NCBI GenBank assembly: GCA_964415865.1
Contig: CAYQBY010000006.1
Coordinates: forward strand, 1 to 60,495
Source of the DNA: Thiopontia sp964415865
GTDB lineage: Bacteria; Pseudomonadota; Gammaproteobacteria; GCF-002020875
Direction of reading: 5' to 3'
DNA length: 60,495 nucleotides
A program made the position numbers and the translations under genes. The notes below the pieces were generated by a model, which worked only from the letters and a program-made list of their open reading frames with translations, was not told where the DNA came from and made no database searches. Below, piece after piece: positions 7,972 to 16,931 of the stretch; positions within the stretch are counted from its first letter, which is position 1, and each line of letters starts with the position of its first letter.

Positions 7972-8454
7972 TTATACACCGCCACCTAATTTCTGTTCCA
8001 GCGCCAGTTGCACATTTTTACCAACAAATGGAGCTACATCCCCGCCCAAAGAGGCGATCTCACGCACCAGGCTAGAGGAAATATAGGAGAACTGCTCAGC
8101 AGGAGTCAGAAACATGGTTTCGATATCAGAGGCAAGATGACGATTCATCCCAGCTAACTGGAACTCATACTCAAAATCGGAGACTGCACGCAGTCCACGC
8201 AGGATGACACCAGCACCTATGGAACGGGCAAACTCAACCAGCAGACCATCAAAAGAGACTACCTCAACTCCATCCAGCCCATTCAGTGCATCGCTTGCCA
8301 TGGTAATGCGCTCCTCAACAGAGAAGAGTGGCTGCTTGGAGCCATCCGTTACCACCGCAACAACAACATGGTCAAAAATTCTGGTTGCACGCTCAACCAG
8401 ATCAATATGGCCTTTGGTGATTGGGTCAAATGTTCCGGGGTAAACTGCCTTCAT
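7972..8454 (-). CDS. coaD: Phosphopantetheine adenylyltransferase
   Basis: Penultimate step of coenzyme A synthesis: 4'-phosphopantetheine plus ATP gives dephospho-CoA. 160 residues, normal length. Nucleotidyltransferase motifs: YPGTFDPITKGH (T/HxGH) at the N-terminus and the C-terminal YISSSLVREIASLGGDV. RGLRAVSDFEYEFQLAGMNR is a family signature. The start overlaps the rsmD stop as ATGA, so translation is probably coupled. Confidence 0.97.
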   Translation of the reverse strand: MKAVYPGTFDPITKGHIDLVERATRIFDHVVVAVVTDGSKQPLFSVEERITMASDALNGLDGVEVVSFDGLLVEFARSIGAGVILRGLRAVSDFEYEFQLAGMNRHLASDIETMFLTPAEQFSYISSSLVREIASLGGDVAPFVGKNVQLALEQKLGGGV

Positions 8455-9041
8455 GGTTCTTCTCTACCTTTAACCTCAAGAAGCATATATCGTACCTGAC
8501 CGGCATCGCCCTTGCGAGCCACACCCCAGCCAGATGGTATTTGTAGTTCATCTGCCCCCTGCTCCACCTCAATATATAGTCGAAGTTTTGGAGATAGCAC
8601 TGACCTATCCAGCAACAAAAATACCTTCTCCAACATATCCTTGTTAAATGGTGGATCCAGGAATATGAGATTGTATGGAGAGAGATCCCTCTTCTCCAAA
8701 AACAGAAAGGCATCCTCTCTAAACACCTCTCCCCTATCACTTTTCAACAACTCTAGATGCTCACCAATTGCCCTTGCACTCTTCTGCTCCCGCTCCACAA
8801 AATCTACATGTGATGCACCTCTTGAAAGAGCCTCCAGACCAAGTGCACCACTACCTGCAAAAAGGTCCAGACAATATGCCCCTGCAATAGTTGGCTGTAG
8901 CCAGTTGAATAGGGTCTCTCGTACCCTGTCCGGAGTGGGGCGAATCCCGGGGTTATCAGGGAAGGTTAAAATGCGCCCTCGCCACTCTCCGGCAATGATC
9001 CTGAGGCGTCTACCGCCTCCCGATTTCCCCTTTTTTGCCAT
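8451..9041 (-). CDS. rsmD: 16S rRNA (guanine-966-N2)-methyltransferase
   Basis: Methylates G966 of 16S rRNA during 30S assembly. 196 residues. RIIAGEWRGR near the N-terminus, the SAM motif DLFAGSGALGLEALSRGA, and the catalytic NLIFLDPPF (DPPF) are seen. Overlaps coaD by four bases (ATGA), the classical rsmD-coaD pair. The start ATG 9041 has no clear ribosome-binding site and lies 22 bp after the M16 gene stop, so it may be served by read-through from the protease operon. Confidence 0.96.
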   Translation of the reverse strand: MAKKGKSGGGRRLRIIAGEWRGRILTFPDNPGIRPTPDRVRETLFNWLQPTIAGAYCLDLFAGSGALGLEALSRGASHVDFVEREQKSARAIGEHLELLKSDRGEVFREDAFLFLEKRDLSPYNLIFLDPPFNKDMLEKVFLLLDRSVLSPKLRLYIEVEQGADELQIPSGWGVARKGDAGQVRYMLLEVKGREEP

Positions 9042-9063
9042 ACCGAGTTGTTTTTGTTACGAC

Positions 9064-10368
9064 CTAATCAATCTTTCCGCCCACAATAACCGTTACCATC
9101 TCTGATGGGTGCAGTCGATGCTTGAATGCATTCTTGATGCTCTCGCCAGTTACCGTCTCAACCTTCTGGTTAAAGGTATCAAGGTAGTCATCAGGCAGAC
9201 CATAGAAACCCATCATCCCCAGATAATCGATAATCTTCTTGTTGCTATCAATCCGTAGAGGAAAGCCACCGGTAATATTCTTTTTAGACCGTATCAGCTC
9301 CTCAATGCCTGGTCCCTGCTCAATAAAATCTACTATGGTTTTACGCAGCACCTCCAGCGCCTCATCCCTGCTCTCATTCTTGGTCTGCAGACCGGCCTTG
9401 AATGGTCCTTCTCCAGCCATTGGTGAAAAATAGCTATAGGCACTATAGGCTAGCCCGCGCTCCTCTCGCACCTCTTCGGATATTTTTGAGACCAGGCCAC
9501 TTCCACCCAATATATGGTTACCAACGTAAAGGTTGAAATAGTCGGGATCACCTCGACGCAACGATGGATGCCCCATCAACAGATGACTCTGTACCGATGG
9601 ATAATCAATCCTGATCGTTTCACCAGGCTTTGCAGTCACTGCATCTGGTAATTTTGGTGCCTTATCCCCCATTGGTATGCTGCCCACGACTCTCTCTGCA
9701 ATCTTCTTGGCTTGATCTCTACCAACATCCCCAACAATTGCAATAACTGCATTTCTTCCAACATAGTACTGCGCGTGGAATCTGCGTAGATCACTGCGCC
9801 TCAGTGCCTTGACACTCTTTTCTGTTCCACTTGATGGCTCTGCATAGGGGTGGGACCCATACATTGCCCTGAAGAGTGCCTTTTCTGCAATGGTTCCGGG
9901 TGACTGTTTCTGGGCCTGAATCCCAACCAATTGGCGACTACGCTCCCGTTCAAAGGCATTTTTTGGGAAAGATGGATGGTGAATAACATCGGCCATTACC
10001 TCAAGCGCAGGATCCAGTAGATGGTCATCACTCAGACTACGCAGTGACACCACCGCCATATCACGCAGGGAGTCAAAACCAAGGTTAGCCCCTAGTCTGT
10101 CCATGGTCTCTGCGATTGCCTCCTCCCCCCGTATTCCTGTGCCAGTAGAGAGTAGACCATTAGTCATTGCTGCTATCCCTCCCTTTTTGCCATCTCGTGC
10201 ACTTCCTGCGTCAAAGATCACCCTGATATCGACCATTGGAATCTCAGGTGTATGTACATAGAGAACCTGGGCTCCACTAGCTGTACTCCAGCGCTCAATC
10301 TGTGGTGTTGCCGATGCGACCAGAGAGAATAGCAGACTGATTATCAAAACAGATGCTCTGCTAGTCAT
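9064..10368 (-). CDS. M16 family periplasmic protein, non-catalytic partner subunit
   Basis: 434 residues with a signal peptide (MTSRASVLIISLLFSLVASA, cleavage near residue 20). Insulinase/pitrilysin fold with two halves; GLAYSAYSYF of the C-terminal half is present. The zinc motif is missing: where the upstream paralogue has HILEH, this one reads GIAAMTNGLLS. It is therefore the R/Y-type non-catalytic partner of a heterodimer. The ATG at 10368 overlaps the upstream stop by 8 bases and places the signal peptide at the N-terminus; a longer start at 10395 would bury it. Confidence 0.9.
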   Translation of the reverse strand: MTSRASVLIISLLFSLVASATPQIERWSTASGAQVLYVHTPEIPMVDIRVIFDAGSARDGKKGGIAAMTNGLLSTGTGIRGEEAIAETMDRLGANLGFDSLRDMAVVSLRSLSDDHLLDPALEVMADVIHHPSFPKNAFERERSRQLVGIQAQKQSPGTIAEKALFRAMYGSHPYAEPSSGTEKSVKALRRSDLRRFHAQYYVGRNAVIAIVGDVGRDQAKKIAERVVGSIPMGDKAPKLPDAVTAKPGETIRIDYPSVQSHLLMGHPSLRRGDPDYFNLYVGNHILGGSGLVSKISEEVREERGLAYSAYSYFSPMAGEGPFKAGLQTKNESRDEALEVLRKTIVDFIEQGPGIEELIRSKKNITGGFPLRIDSNKKIIDYLGMMGFYGLPDDYLDTFNQKVETVTGESIKNAFKHRLHPSEMVTVIVGGKID

Positions 10369-11743
10369 GATGTTTCTCCTTGTTGGTCTCTCCATCTATC
10401 GGAAGAGGATCCAGAACTGCTGTCGTTATCTGATCAAAATCGAGATATTTGTCTGCCACAGCCATCACCTGTTCTGCTGTTACCTTGCGAATATTCTCTG
10501 CATAGCGATCTGCCTCCTGCCAATCAAGACCAATAGTCTCCAGGGTGCCAATCTGCATCGCCTGATAAAACACTGAATCACGCTCAAAAACCTTGGCCGC
10601 CACTACCTGCGCCTTTACTGTGTCAAGCTCAGTTTTTGTAACTGGGTCTCTTTTAATATCATTTAACTCTGTCAGTAGAGCTTGTTTTACCTCTGCAACT
10701 GTATATCCTTTTCCAGGAACACCCTCCACAATGAAGAGTGTCTGTAGTCGATCATAGGGGTCATACCCAACCCCGGCACTGGTCGCAATCTCTGTTCCAC
10801 GAACCAGTCTTTTATTAAAACGTGCGCTATCTCCTCCATCCAACACATACGCCATCACCTCCAGGGCATATGGCTCCCATGGTTGCTCAGCCGTAACCAC
10901 GGTTGGAACCGGAAACCCCATGATCAGATACGGGATCTCGGCAGGAACCCTGACCGTCACCTCTCGCGCTCCCAACTGCCTGGTCTCCATTCGAGGTTTT
11001 GGTGGATTTAGTACTGATGGCTCAAGAGGGCCGTAATACTTATTGGCCATCTTGATCACCTCATCTGCGTCAACATCACCTGCAACTACCAGGGTGGCAT
11101 TGTTAGGGGCATACCACATCGCATACCACTTTCGCAGATCCTCAATATCGTAGTTTTCAATATCATTCATCCATCCTATTACCGGGTGGTGGTAGGGGCT
11201 GGTCTGAAATGCAGTTGCCATAAACTGCTCGTAGGTGAGCGATGTAGGCTTGTCATCGGTACGCATCCTGCGCTCCTCCTTAACCACCTCGCGTTCCTTG
11301 AGAAACTCCTCCTCTGGCAGGGTCAGATTACGCATGCGGTCTGACTCCAGCTCCATGCTGATGGGAAGACGGCTCTTTTCCAGACGTTGGAAGTAGGCGG
11401 TATAGTCACGGCCGGTAAAAGCATTCTCACGTCCACCATTCTCCGAGATGATCTTTGAAAATTCATTGGGTCCGTGCTTCTCTGTCCCCTTGAACATCAT
11501 ATGCTCCAATATATGGGAGATACCGGTAATGCCATCAGTTTCATAGCTGGAACCAACCTTATACCAGACCTGTGAAACCACAACTGGTGCCCGATGATCC
11601 TCCTTGACTATAACCTTCATCCCATTGTCCAGCATAGCCTCTGTAACATTGGCTGCAGTTCCCATCGAGGGAACTACCAATATGGTAAGCATAGTAAACA
11701 GTGCCTTACCAGAATCCATTTTTCTCAGGCAATTCAGATTCAT
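10361..11743 (-). CDS. M16 family zinc metalloprotease, catalytic subunit, periplasmic
   Basis: 460 residues with an N-terminal signal segment (hydrophobic run about residues 15-30). Inverted zinc motif HILEH (His77, Glu80, His81), with the downstream glutamate ligand in REVVKEERR (about 157). AAGGA ribosome-binding site upstream of ATG 11743; a second ATG nine codons in is possible. The catalytic and non-catalytic subunits overlap by 8 bases, supporting co-expression as a processing-peptidase-like dimer that degrades or trims peptides in the periplasm. The order M16-M16-rsmD-coaD-yfhL is common in purple-sulfur-type gammaproteobacteria. Confidence 0.94.
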   Translation of the reverse strand: MNLNCLRKMDSGKALFTMLTILVVPSMGTAANVTEAMLDNGMKVIVKEDHRAPVVVSQVWYKVGSSYETDGITGISHILEHMMFKGTEKHGPNEFSKIISENGGRENAFTGRDYTAYFQRLEKSRLPISMELESDRMRNLTLPEEEFLKEREVVKEERRMRTDDKPTSLTYEQFMATAFQTSPYHHPVIGWMNDIENYDIEDLRKWYAMWYAPNNATLVVAGDVDADEVIKMANKYYGPLEPSVLNPPKPRMETRQLGAREVTVRVPAEIPYLIMGFPVPTVVTAEQPWEPYALEVMAYVLDGGDSARFNKRLVRGTEIATSAGVGYDPYDRLQTLFIVEGVPGKGYTVAEVKQALLTELNDIKRDPVTKTELDTVKAQVVAAKVFERDSVFYQAMQIGTLETIGLDWQEADRYAENIRKVTAEQVMAVADKYLDFDQITTAVLDPLPIDGETNKEKHHD

Positions 11744-11908
11744 TTAACTTATTCCTTGTAACATCAATGACGCAGAGATTGTACCCGAGAAGACATCGCA
11801 TAGAGAGAGAAGTTCAACAACAGCAGGCAGGATAACGCCTCAACTATCTTATTGATTAATAGTGATATTGTTGTAAACCCTATATTTCTATATAGTTGTA
11901 GCCAAGGC

Positions 11909-11914
11909 TATAAT
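11909..11914 (+). promoter_or_regulatory. Candidate -10 of the heptaheme cytochrome gene
   Basis: TATAAT in the 268-bp gap between the M16 gene and the cytochrome. The -35 region is poor. Just upstream, CTATAT-TTCT-ATATAG (11880-11895) is an inverted repeat that could be an activator or repressor site. The predicted leader of about 90 bases contains the hairpin at 11938-11971. Confidence 0.4.
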
Positions 11915-11937
11915 TGGTTAAGTCTTCGTTAATCGTC

Positions 11938-11971
11938 GATGGAGGAGAGAGACGATCGCTCGAGCTCCATC
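11938..11971 (+). promoter_or_regulatory. Leader hairpin upstream of the heptaheme cytochrome gene
   Basis: GATGGAG (11938-11944) pairs perfectly with CTCCATC (11965-11971), with a 20-base purine-rich loop. It is followed by an AT-rich stretch, the palindrome CCCGTACGGG (11988-11997) and the strong ribosome-binding site GGGAGGAG (11995-12002), which overlaps the end of that palindrome. A role in mRNA stability or translation control is possible. Confidence 0.4.
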
Positions 11972-12011
11972 ATAATAAAATATAAATCCCGTACGGGAGG
12001 AGTGATTGGCC

Positions 12012-14444
12012 ATGAAACTAAGTCGTTCAGCTACGCTGGCGGGTAGCGTTCTGGTTTTTGCTATTGCAGCCGGTTGTGGTGCACAACAACAAACAGTATA
12101 CAAGCCCATCAAAGAGCGCGCTTACGGGGCTGATGCAGCGGCTGCTGTGGCAGATCCAATCAAACCCAAGAATGAGTACAATATCAGCCTGAACTATGAG
12201 CTCGGCATGCATTGTACTGGCTTTGATTTCACCTACTGCTGTGTACTTCCACCTTATAATTCTGTCCAGGCGCAAGTCATCAAGACTGCGGTAGGCGCCA
12301 AGAAGTGGCCTGAGGTGCTGGAGTCTGACGAGGAGGAACATGACATCCTCGTTGATGGCAAGAAACGGATGAAAATCAAGTTTGGCCATACTGACAACAC
12401 CTACTCAGAGGGTGACAAGCTCGCCTACTGGGACATCAAATATGATGTTAATGGTGACGGCAAATACACTGAGAACGAGAATGTTGCCAACGCCTACTTC
12501 ACTCATCTCTATGTTTACAAGGATCTAAAGGCATCGAATCCCGACGGAACTAGCGCAGATAGCAAAAAATCCAGGGTGGGAATCGAGATTCCCATTCCTA
12601 AGGATAACGGACCTGCTGGTGCCGCAGTCCCAAGCCCAATGAGTGGCGGACATCTACACTACTCTGGCGTGAAGGGCACTACTGTATTTACCAAGTCACC
12701 TGTACTGGACAATGTACCAATCGTACTGACCAACCCTGGCATTTGGGATGCTCTAGGTCTGGCACTCACCCCATGGCAGGACAGCATCATGAAACGTGAT
12801 CCACTGAACATGCTGGAGAGCGAGATTCGCCCGTTCCAGGAGTCCTGGGCTGCGCTGGTTGATGCCGAGTCTGGTGAGGCCATCATCGATGGCGTCAACG
12901 GTAAGCCTGTTCACTTTATTGGAACAAGCCCTATTGATGTACCTAACTGTGCAAACTGTCACTCCAACAAGAATGCCAATGGGGACAAATACAATCTCTG
13001 GAAAGGTGAGAAAGCATTCTGGAAAGCATTGGGTGCAAGTGAGTGGATTGCAAATCTGAAGGGAACATCGCTCTCTATTCTTGAGATGCATGACGACAAG
13101 CATGGAACGGACTTCCTCAAGAACTACGATCCAGGCTCACGCTCCAAGGACAATCGTCTGGGTGGGGATCCTATTCTCTGTCAAAAGTGTCATGCAGATA
13201 ACGTAATTGGCGTACTTCAATCCAAGAAAGTTAGTGACGTGATTCCTGGTGGTGAGGATAGAGTAATCATGCCTCTGACAGAGGCCATTCATCTGGTTCA
13301 TCAGGAGAAGCGCCCTCAACCAGATAGCCAGGGCCGCACTGGTGGCTGTCAGGGCTGCCACCCATCACACCGTCAAGACGGCAATATGGATCGCTATCCA
13401 ATGACTGCGGATGGTGAAAACTTTTTTGCCAATGCGGATAACCGTGATGGCGAAGGCTGTTTCGCTGGCCGCGATGTCCACTCCAACCCTTACAAGGATA
13501 AGGATGGAGCAGGCACGCCAGAGCACCTGAATGCGATTGGTAGCTGGATTCAGGCCAATGTCTCCAACATCGGTAACGGTGAGGGTGGCAAGGGTCTCTG
13601 GTGCACCAACTGTCATTCACCTCTGGCCAAAGCCCTCTACCAAAAAGATAACCTTACACATGCATTCCGTCAGGAAGGCACTACCCTGCGTGACAAGTCT
13701 CTGGAAGAGATTGCAGCCGGCATCGGTGTTGATATGGCAACCTTGGAGTCAATGATGGATCCCAAGGTGGTACTCGATGCCGATGGCAACGACACCCCAG
13801 GAAAATCTCAGATCCTTGCGCTATGGGATCCAGAGGTTTCCCATCCAGATATTGCGGTCATTGCTATCAAGGATGGCGGACCCATGGGCTCCAAGGATGA
13901 GGATGGTGACTTTAGTGTTATTCCGCTCTCTGCCAACCCTGCTGTAGATGTTGCATCTCTGGCCCTGCCTGAGGGTGCTGATGGTGCAATGGCAGTACCC
14001 TACAATGCTGCAACGCATGGCAAGTCCTACTGGCTATCTGCGGGTGAACCACACTGTGCAGATTGTCACGCTGCCCCCTATGTTGAGGGTCAGGGTGGTG
14101 TTGCATTCCCAATCAACCAACCAGGCAAATACAGTTTGATGCGTTATACCAAGGGACATGCTGGTCTGGCCTGTCAGGTATGTCATGAGTCAATTCATGG
14201 CCTTTACCCTGTAACGGCTGACGTGGATAGCACTACCTACAAGCAGGCAGCACAGTTCAATCCTGATGGTTCTCACGGACCCATGGTCTGTGCAGCTTGT
14301 CACTATACCAATGAAACCGGTGTGCCTCTGATTGCAAATAAAGAGGAGTGGGAAGGCAAATCCATAATGGATGACTTCGATGCCGCGGTATCCTGGATGC
14401 ATGCAAGCGCACCAGACCTCGGTGGAGCAATCCCGGACGAATGA
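12012..14444 (+). CDS. Heptaheme c-type cytochrome lipoprotein
   Basis: About 810 residues. ATG 12012 lies 9 bases after GGGAGGAG. The signal peptide ends in AIAAGC, a lipobox with Cys22, so the mature protein is probably membrane-anchored in the envelope. Seven CxxCH heme-binding motifs start at Cys313, 390, 446, 531, 682, 721 and 760. The first ~300 residues have no heme motif but contain a Cys-rich segment (LGMHCTGFDFTYCCVLPPYN, about 62-81). Additional histidines could be distal ligands. No oxidoreductase active-site family is recognised. It is followed by a parvulin isomerase, a likely folding partner. Function: respiratory electron transfer, substrate unknown. Confidence 0.85.
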   Translation: MKLSRSATLAGSVLVFAIAAGCGAQQQTVYKPIKERAYGADAAAAVADPIKPKNEYNISLNYELGMHCTGFDFTYCCVLPPYNSVQAQVIKTAVGAKKWPEVLESDEEEHDILVDGKKRMKIKFGHTDNTYSEGDKLAYWDIKYDVNGDGKYTENENVANAYFTHLYVYKDLKASNPDGTSADSKKSRVGIEIPIPKDNGPAGAAVPSPMSGGHLHYSGVKGTTVFTKSPVLDNVPIVLTNPGIWDALGLALTPWQDSIMKRDPLNMLESEIRPFQESWAALVDAESGEAIIDGVNGKPVHFIGTSPIDVPNCANCHSNKNANGDKYNLWKGEKAFWKALGASEWIANLKGTSLSILEMHDDKHGTDFLKNYDPGSRSKDNRLGGDPILCQKCHADNVIGVLQSKKVSDVIPGGEDRVIMPLTEAIHLVHQEKRPQPDSQGRTGGCQGCHPSHRQDGNMDRYPMTADGENFFANADNRDGEGCFAGRDVHSNPYKDKDGAGTPEHLNAIGSWIQANVSNIGNGEGGKGLWCTNCHSPLAKALYQKDNLTHAFRQEGTTLRDKSLEEIAAGIGVDMATLESMMDPKVVLDADGNDTPGKSQILALWDPEVSHPDIAVIAIKDGGPMGSKDEDGDFSVIPLSANPAVDVASLALPEGADGAMAVPYNAATHGKSYWLSAGEPHCADCHAAPYVEGQGGVAFPINQPGKYSLMRYTKGHAGLACQVCHESIHGLYPVTADVDSTTYKQAAQFNPDGSHGPMVCAACHYTNETGVPLIANKEEWEGKSIMDDFDAAVSWMHASAPDLGGAIPDE

Positions 14445-14475
14445 TAAATTCCCTGCATTGATATTTCAAAGGCGA

Positions 14476-15765
14476 ATGAAAATAATAACAAAATGGGTTC
14501 AATGGCTGCTGGTTGCCAGCATCTCTCTGACTGGATACAACACTGCTTACTCCGCAGAACAGGCTACACCCCTGGTCACTGTTGGGGATTACACCATTAC
14601 AGATTATGATATCGAGCGTGTCATTGTGAGCTCTCCATTGGCAGATCAATATCCAACACTTAATGAGAAGGATCAAGCCGCAATGCGGGGCGCCATTCTT
14701 ATGCGACTGGTAAACTTGCAGCTGCTCTACCTTGAGGCCCTTGATCGGGGAATGGAGCAGGATCCCACATTCATTGCCGACCGTGAGGACTTCATAAAAG
14801 GAATCACCTATAAGCTCTATATGGACAGGCTGAGAGCATCCATCAAAATTCCAGATACAGTGATGAGCGAACTGCTATCTCGGCTAAAAGGGAATTCCGG
14901 CGCTCTGGATGCATCTATCGCACAGTACAAGGCACAACAGTACAAGTTGGTCCGCTCCCTGGCCCTTAAAAAGATTCGTGATCAGGTACATCTTGCTGTT
15001 CATGAAGACCGTATAACCCCGGCAATTACCCCTAAAACAATTCTGGCAGAGGCTGACAACTACATAGTCAGCTTTTCTGATCTTGGGATTAAATTTGAAG
15101 ACAAGGATGACTTCCATGCAGCAACTATTGAGGAACGCCTTTATCAAAGGCTGGAGGTTGATCTGGTCAACATGGTCTCCAAAGAGATATCTAACGGGCT
15201 AAAAAATAGGATTGAGTCATTCTCCAGAGAGCGCCTGCCGGCCATGCTGCTCATGCAAAAGGAGAATGAGTGGGCGCCAGATCGCGCCGCAGCACGTGCC
15301 TACTTTGAACAGCACCGTGAGCTTGGATTTATCCCGGAACAGCGAATGATTTCGCAGATTGTGCTTGATAGCAGAGAAAAGGCAGAGGCAATAAAAAAAC
15401 GTATTCTCGCAGGGGAGAGCTTCTTCCGTATGGCAAAACTACACAGTATTGACCCCTATGGACGCAAAAATGCCGGCCAGATGGGATGGCTTACAAAAGG
15501 GAAAGCCATGCCTGCAATCGAACAGGTGCTGGAGAACATGCAGGAAGAGGATATTAGTGAGATTGCAGAGACCGGAAAAGGGTTCCATCTAATCCTGTTA
15601 CAAGGCATAAAGCCATCCATTCAGCATGAATATGAGGAGGTTTATGACCGTGTTCGTCAGGCGATCACCGATGAATATCTCCCTCCATTTGTACGCTCAC
15701 TGCAACATAAATACAAGATCGAGTTTGCAGACCCTGTTGCCGAAATTCCACTAGAGAATCCCTGA
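14476..15765 (+). CDS. Exported SurA-like peptidyl-prolyl cis-trans isomerase (parvulin)
   Basis: 429 residues from ATG 14476, with AAAGGCGA in front. A signal peptide ends near TAYSA (about residue 26). A long helical chaperone-like N-terminal part is followed by one C-terminal parvulin domain (about residues 290-395) containing MISQIVLDSREKAEAI, NAGQMGWLTKG and GKGFHLILL. It lies 31 bp after the heptaheme cytochrome, same strand, and probably assists folding of that or another exported protein. Confidence 0.87.
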   Translation: MKIITKWVQWLLVASISLTGYNTAYSAEQATPLVTVGDYTITDYDIERVIVSSPLADQYPTLNEKDQAAMRGAILMRLVNLQLLYLEALDRGMEQDPTFIADREDFIKGITYKLYMDRLRASIKIPDTVMSELLSRLKGNSGALDASIAQYKAQQYKLVRSLALKKIRDQVHLAVHEDRITPAITPKTILAEADNYIVSFSDLGIKFEDKDDFHAATIEERLYQRLEVDLVNMVSKEISNGLKNRIESFSRERLPAMLLMQKENEWAPDRAAARAYFEQHRELGFIPEQRMISQIVLDSREKAEAIKKRILAGESFFRMAKLHSIDPYGRKNAGQMGWLTKGKAMPAIEQVLENMQEEDISEIAETGKGFHLILLQGIKPSIQHEYEEVYDRVRQAITDEYLPPFVRSLQHKYKIEFADPVAEIPLENP

Positions 15766-15819
15766 TTCTCAGGCTTGTGATGTTATCCTTTCACAAATAT
15801 CATCACGGAACTGGATACA

Positions 15820-16773
15820 ATGTTTGGATTTGGAAAAACCCCGGGACAAGAGAAGAAGCCGGGGGTCATCAAAAGCCTGAAAGAGAGATTATCTCGCACC
15901 CGCTCAAACCTGAGTGATGGCTTGGGCACCCTGTTGCTCGGCAGGAAAACTATAGATGATGATCTACTGGAAGAGCTGGAGAACCGTCTGCTAACAGCAG
16001 ATATAGGCATAGAGGCTACTCAGGAAATTCTCACACAGACCACAGAGAGACTAGCCAGAAAAGAGGGGAACGACCCGGAGGCAATGCTTGATGCACTGAA
16101 AACCAGCATGCTGGAACTGCTCTCGCCCCATGAGTCCCCTCTTCAACCAGAAACAGCCTCCCCCTACGTCATTCTGATGGTAGGAATCAATGGTGCTGGT
16201 AAAACAACTACTATTGGGAAACTAGCCAAACAGCTTCAGAATAGCGGGAAGTCTGTAATGCTGGCTGCCGGAGATACTTTTCGTGCCGCTGCGGTGGAAC
16301 AGCTCCAGAGCTGGGGTGAGCGCAATGATATTCCTGTCATCGCGCAGCATACTGGGGCGGACAGTGCCTCTGTGCTCTACGATGCGGTTGAATCGGCACG
16401 TGCCAAAGGGGTTGATGTGCTTATTGCAGATACAGCTGGTCGCCTCCATACCCAGTCTAATCTGATGGAGGAGCTAAAAAAAGTTAAGCGGGTGATGCAA
16501 AAGCTGGATGACTCAATTCCTCACGAAATAATGTTGATCCTTGATGCTGGTACCGGACAGAATGGGGTGCATCAGGCAGAGCAATTTCATGAGGCCGTGG
16601 GGATTACCGGTATATCCCTCACCAAAATGGATGGAACGGCCAAAGGGGGGGTTATCTTCGCCATTGCAAAACAGCTCGCCATTCCAATCAGATTTATCGG
16701 TGTCGGGGAGGGAATTGATGACCTCAGACCCTTCAATGCAACCGAGTTTATAGACGCCATACTCTCAGAATAA
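15820..16773 (+). CDS. ftsY: Signal recognition particle receptor FtsY
   Basis: SRP-receptor GTPase docking ribosome-SRP complexes at the membrane. 317 residues: short N-terminal region, NG domain with GINGAGKTTTIGKLA (G1), DTAGRLHTQSNLMEEL (G3), TKMDGTAKGG (G4) and the closing GVGEGIDDLRPF. The long acidic A domain of E. coli FtsY is absent. Normally ftsE and ftsX follow ftsY before rpoH; here rpoH comes directly after a 158-bp spacer. Confidence 0.97.
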   Translation: MFGFGKTPGQEKKPGVIKSLKERLSRTRSNLSDGLGTLLLGRKTIDDDLLEELENRLLTADIGIEATQEILTQTTERLARKEGNDPEAMLDALKTSMLELLSPHESPLQPETASPYVILMVGINGAGKTTTIGKLAKQLQNSGKSVMLAAGDTFRAAAVEQLQSWGERNDIPVIAQHTGADSASVLYDAVESARAKGVDVLIADTAGRLHTQSNLMEELKKVKRVMQKLDDSIPHEIMLILDAGTGQNGVHQAEQFHEAVGITGISLTKMDGTAKGGVIFAIAKQLAIPIRFIGVGEGIDDLRPFNATEFIDAILSE

Positions 16774-16801
16774 TCTATATATCTTATTGTTTTATATCAT
16801 G

Positions 16802-16843
16802 TTTTCTGCACATATCACAGAAAAAACTGTCCTCTTGCAGAGG
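16802..16843 (+). terminator. Two hairpins after ftsY
   Basis: TTTTCTG/CAGAAAA and then CCTCT-TGC-AGAGG lie in tandem 30-70 bp after the ftsY stop. Neither is followed by a good T-tract, so factor-independent termination is uncertain; they separate ftsY from the rpoH promoter. Confidence 0.35.
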
Positions 16844-16858
16844 GAACTATAACAGCAG

Positions 16859-16885
16859 TTAGCACTCTAATCTTGCGAGTGCTAA
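16859..16885 (+). promoter_or_regulatory. CIRCE operator (HrcA-binding site) of rpoH
   Basis: TTAGCACTC - nine bases - GAGTGCTAA, a perfect match to the CIRCE consensus. It lies 47-73 bp before the rpoH start and overlaps the candidate -35 hexamer. The HrcA repressor would therefore block rpoH transcription until heat or misfolded-protein stress titrates GroEL. Confidence 0.93.
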
Positions 16886-16901
16886 TTTTAGCTATTATAA
16901 T
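16873..16901 (+). promoter_or_regulatory. Sigma70-type promoter of rpoH
   Basis: TTGCGA (16873-16878), 17-base spacer, TATAAT (16896-16901). The -35 hexamer lies across the spacer and right arm of CIRCE. The predicted RNA start is near 16908, giving a leader of about 24 bases. Confidence 0.7.
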
Positions 16902-16931
16902 CGTAGATATAGAAAACAGAGAGATAAATTA

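Noticed and set aside
8512..9105. Open frame of 197 codons on the plus strand opposite rsmD
   Set aside because: Antisense shadow of a clearly conserved gene; Ser/Pro/Arg-rich without motifs or ribosome-binding site.
11835..11860. FNR/Crp-like half-site TTGAT upstream of the heptaheme cytochrome
   Set aside because: The second half reads AGTGA instead of ATCAA; too weak to claim oxygen control.
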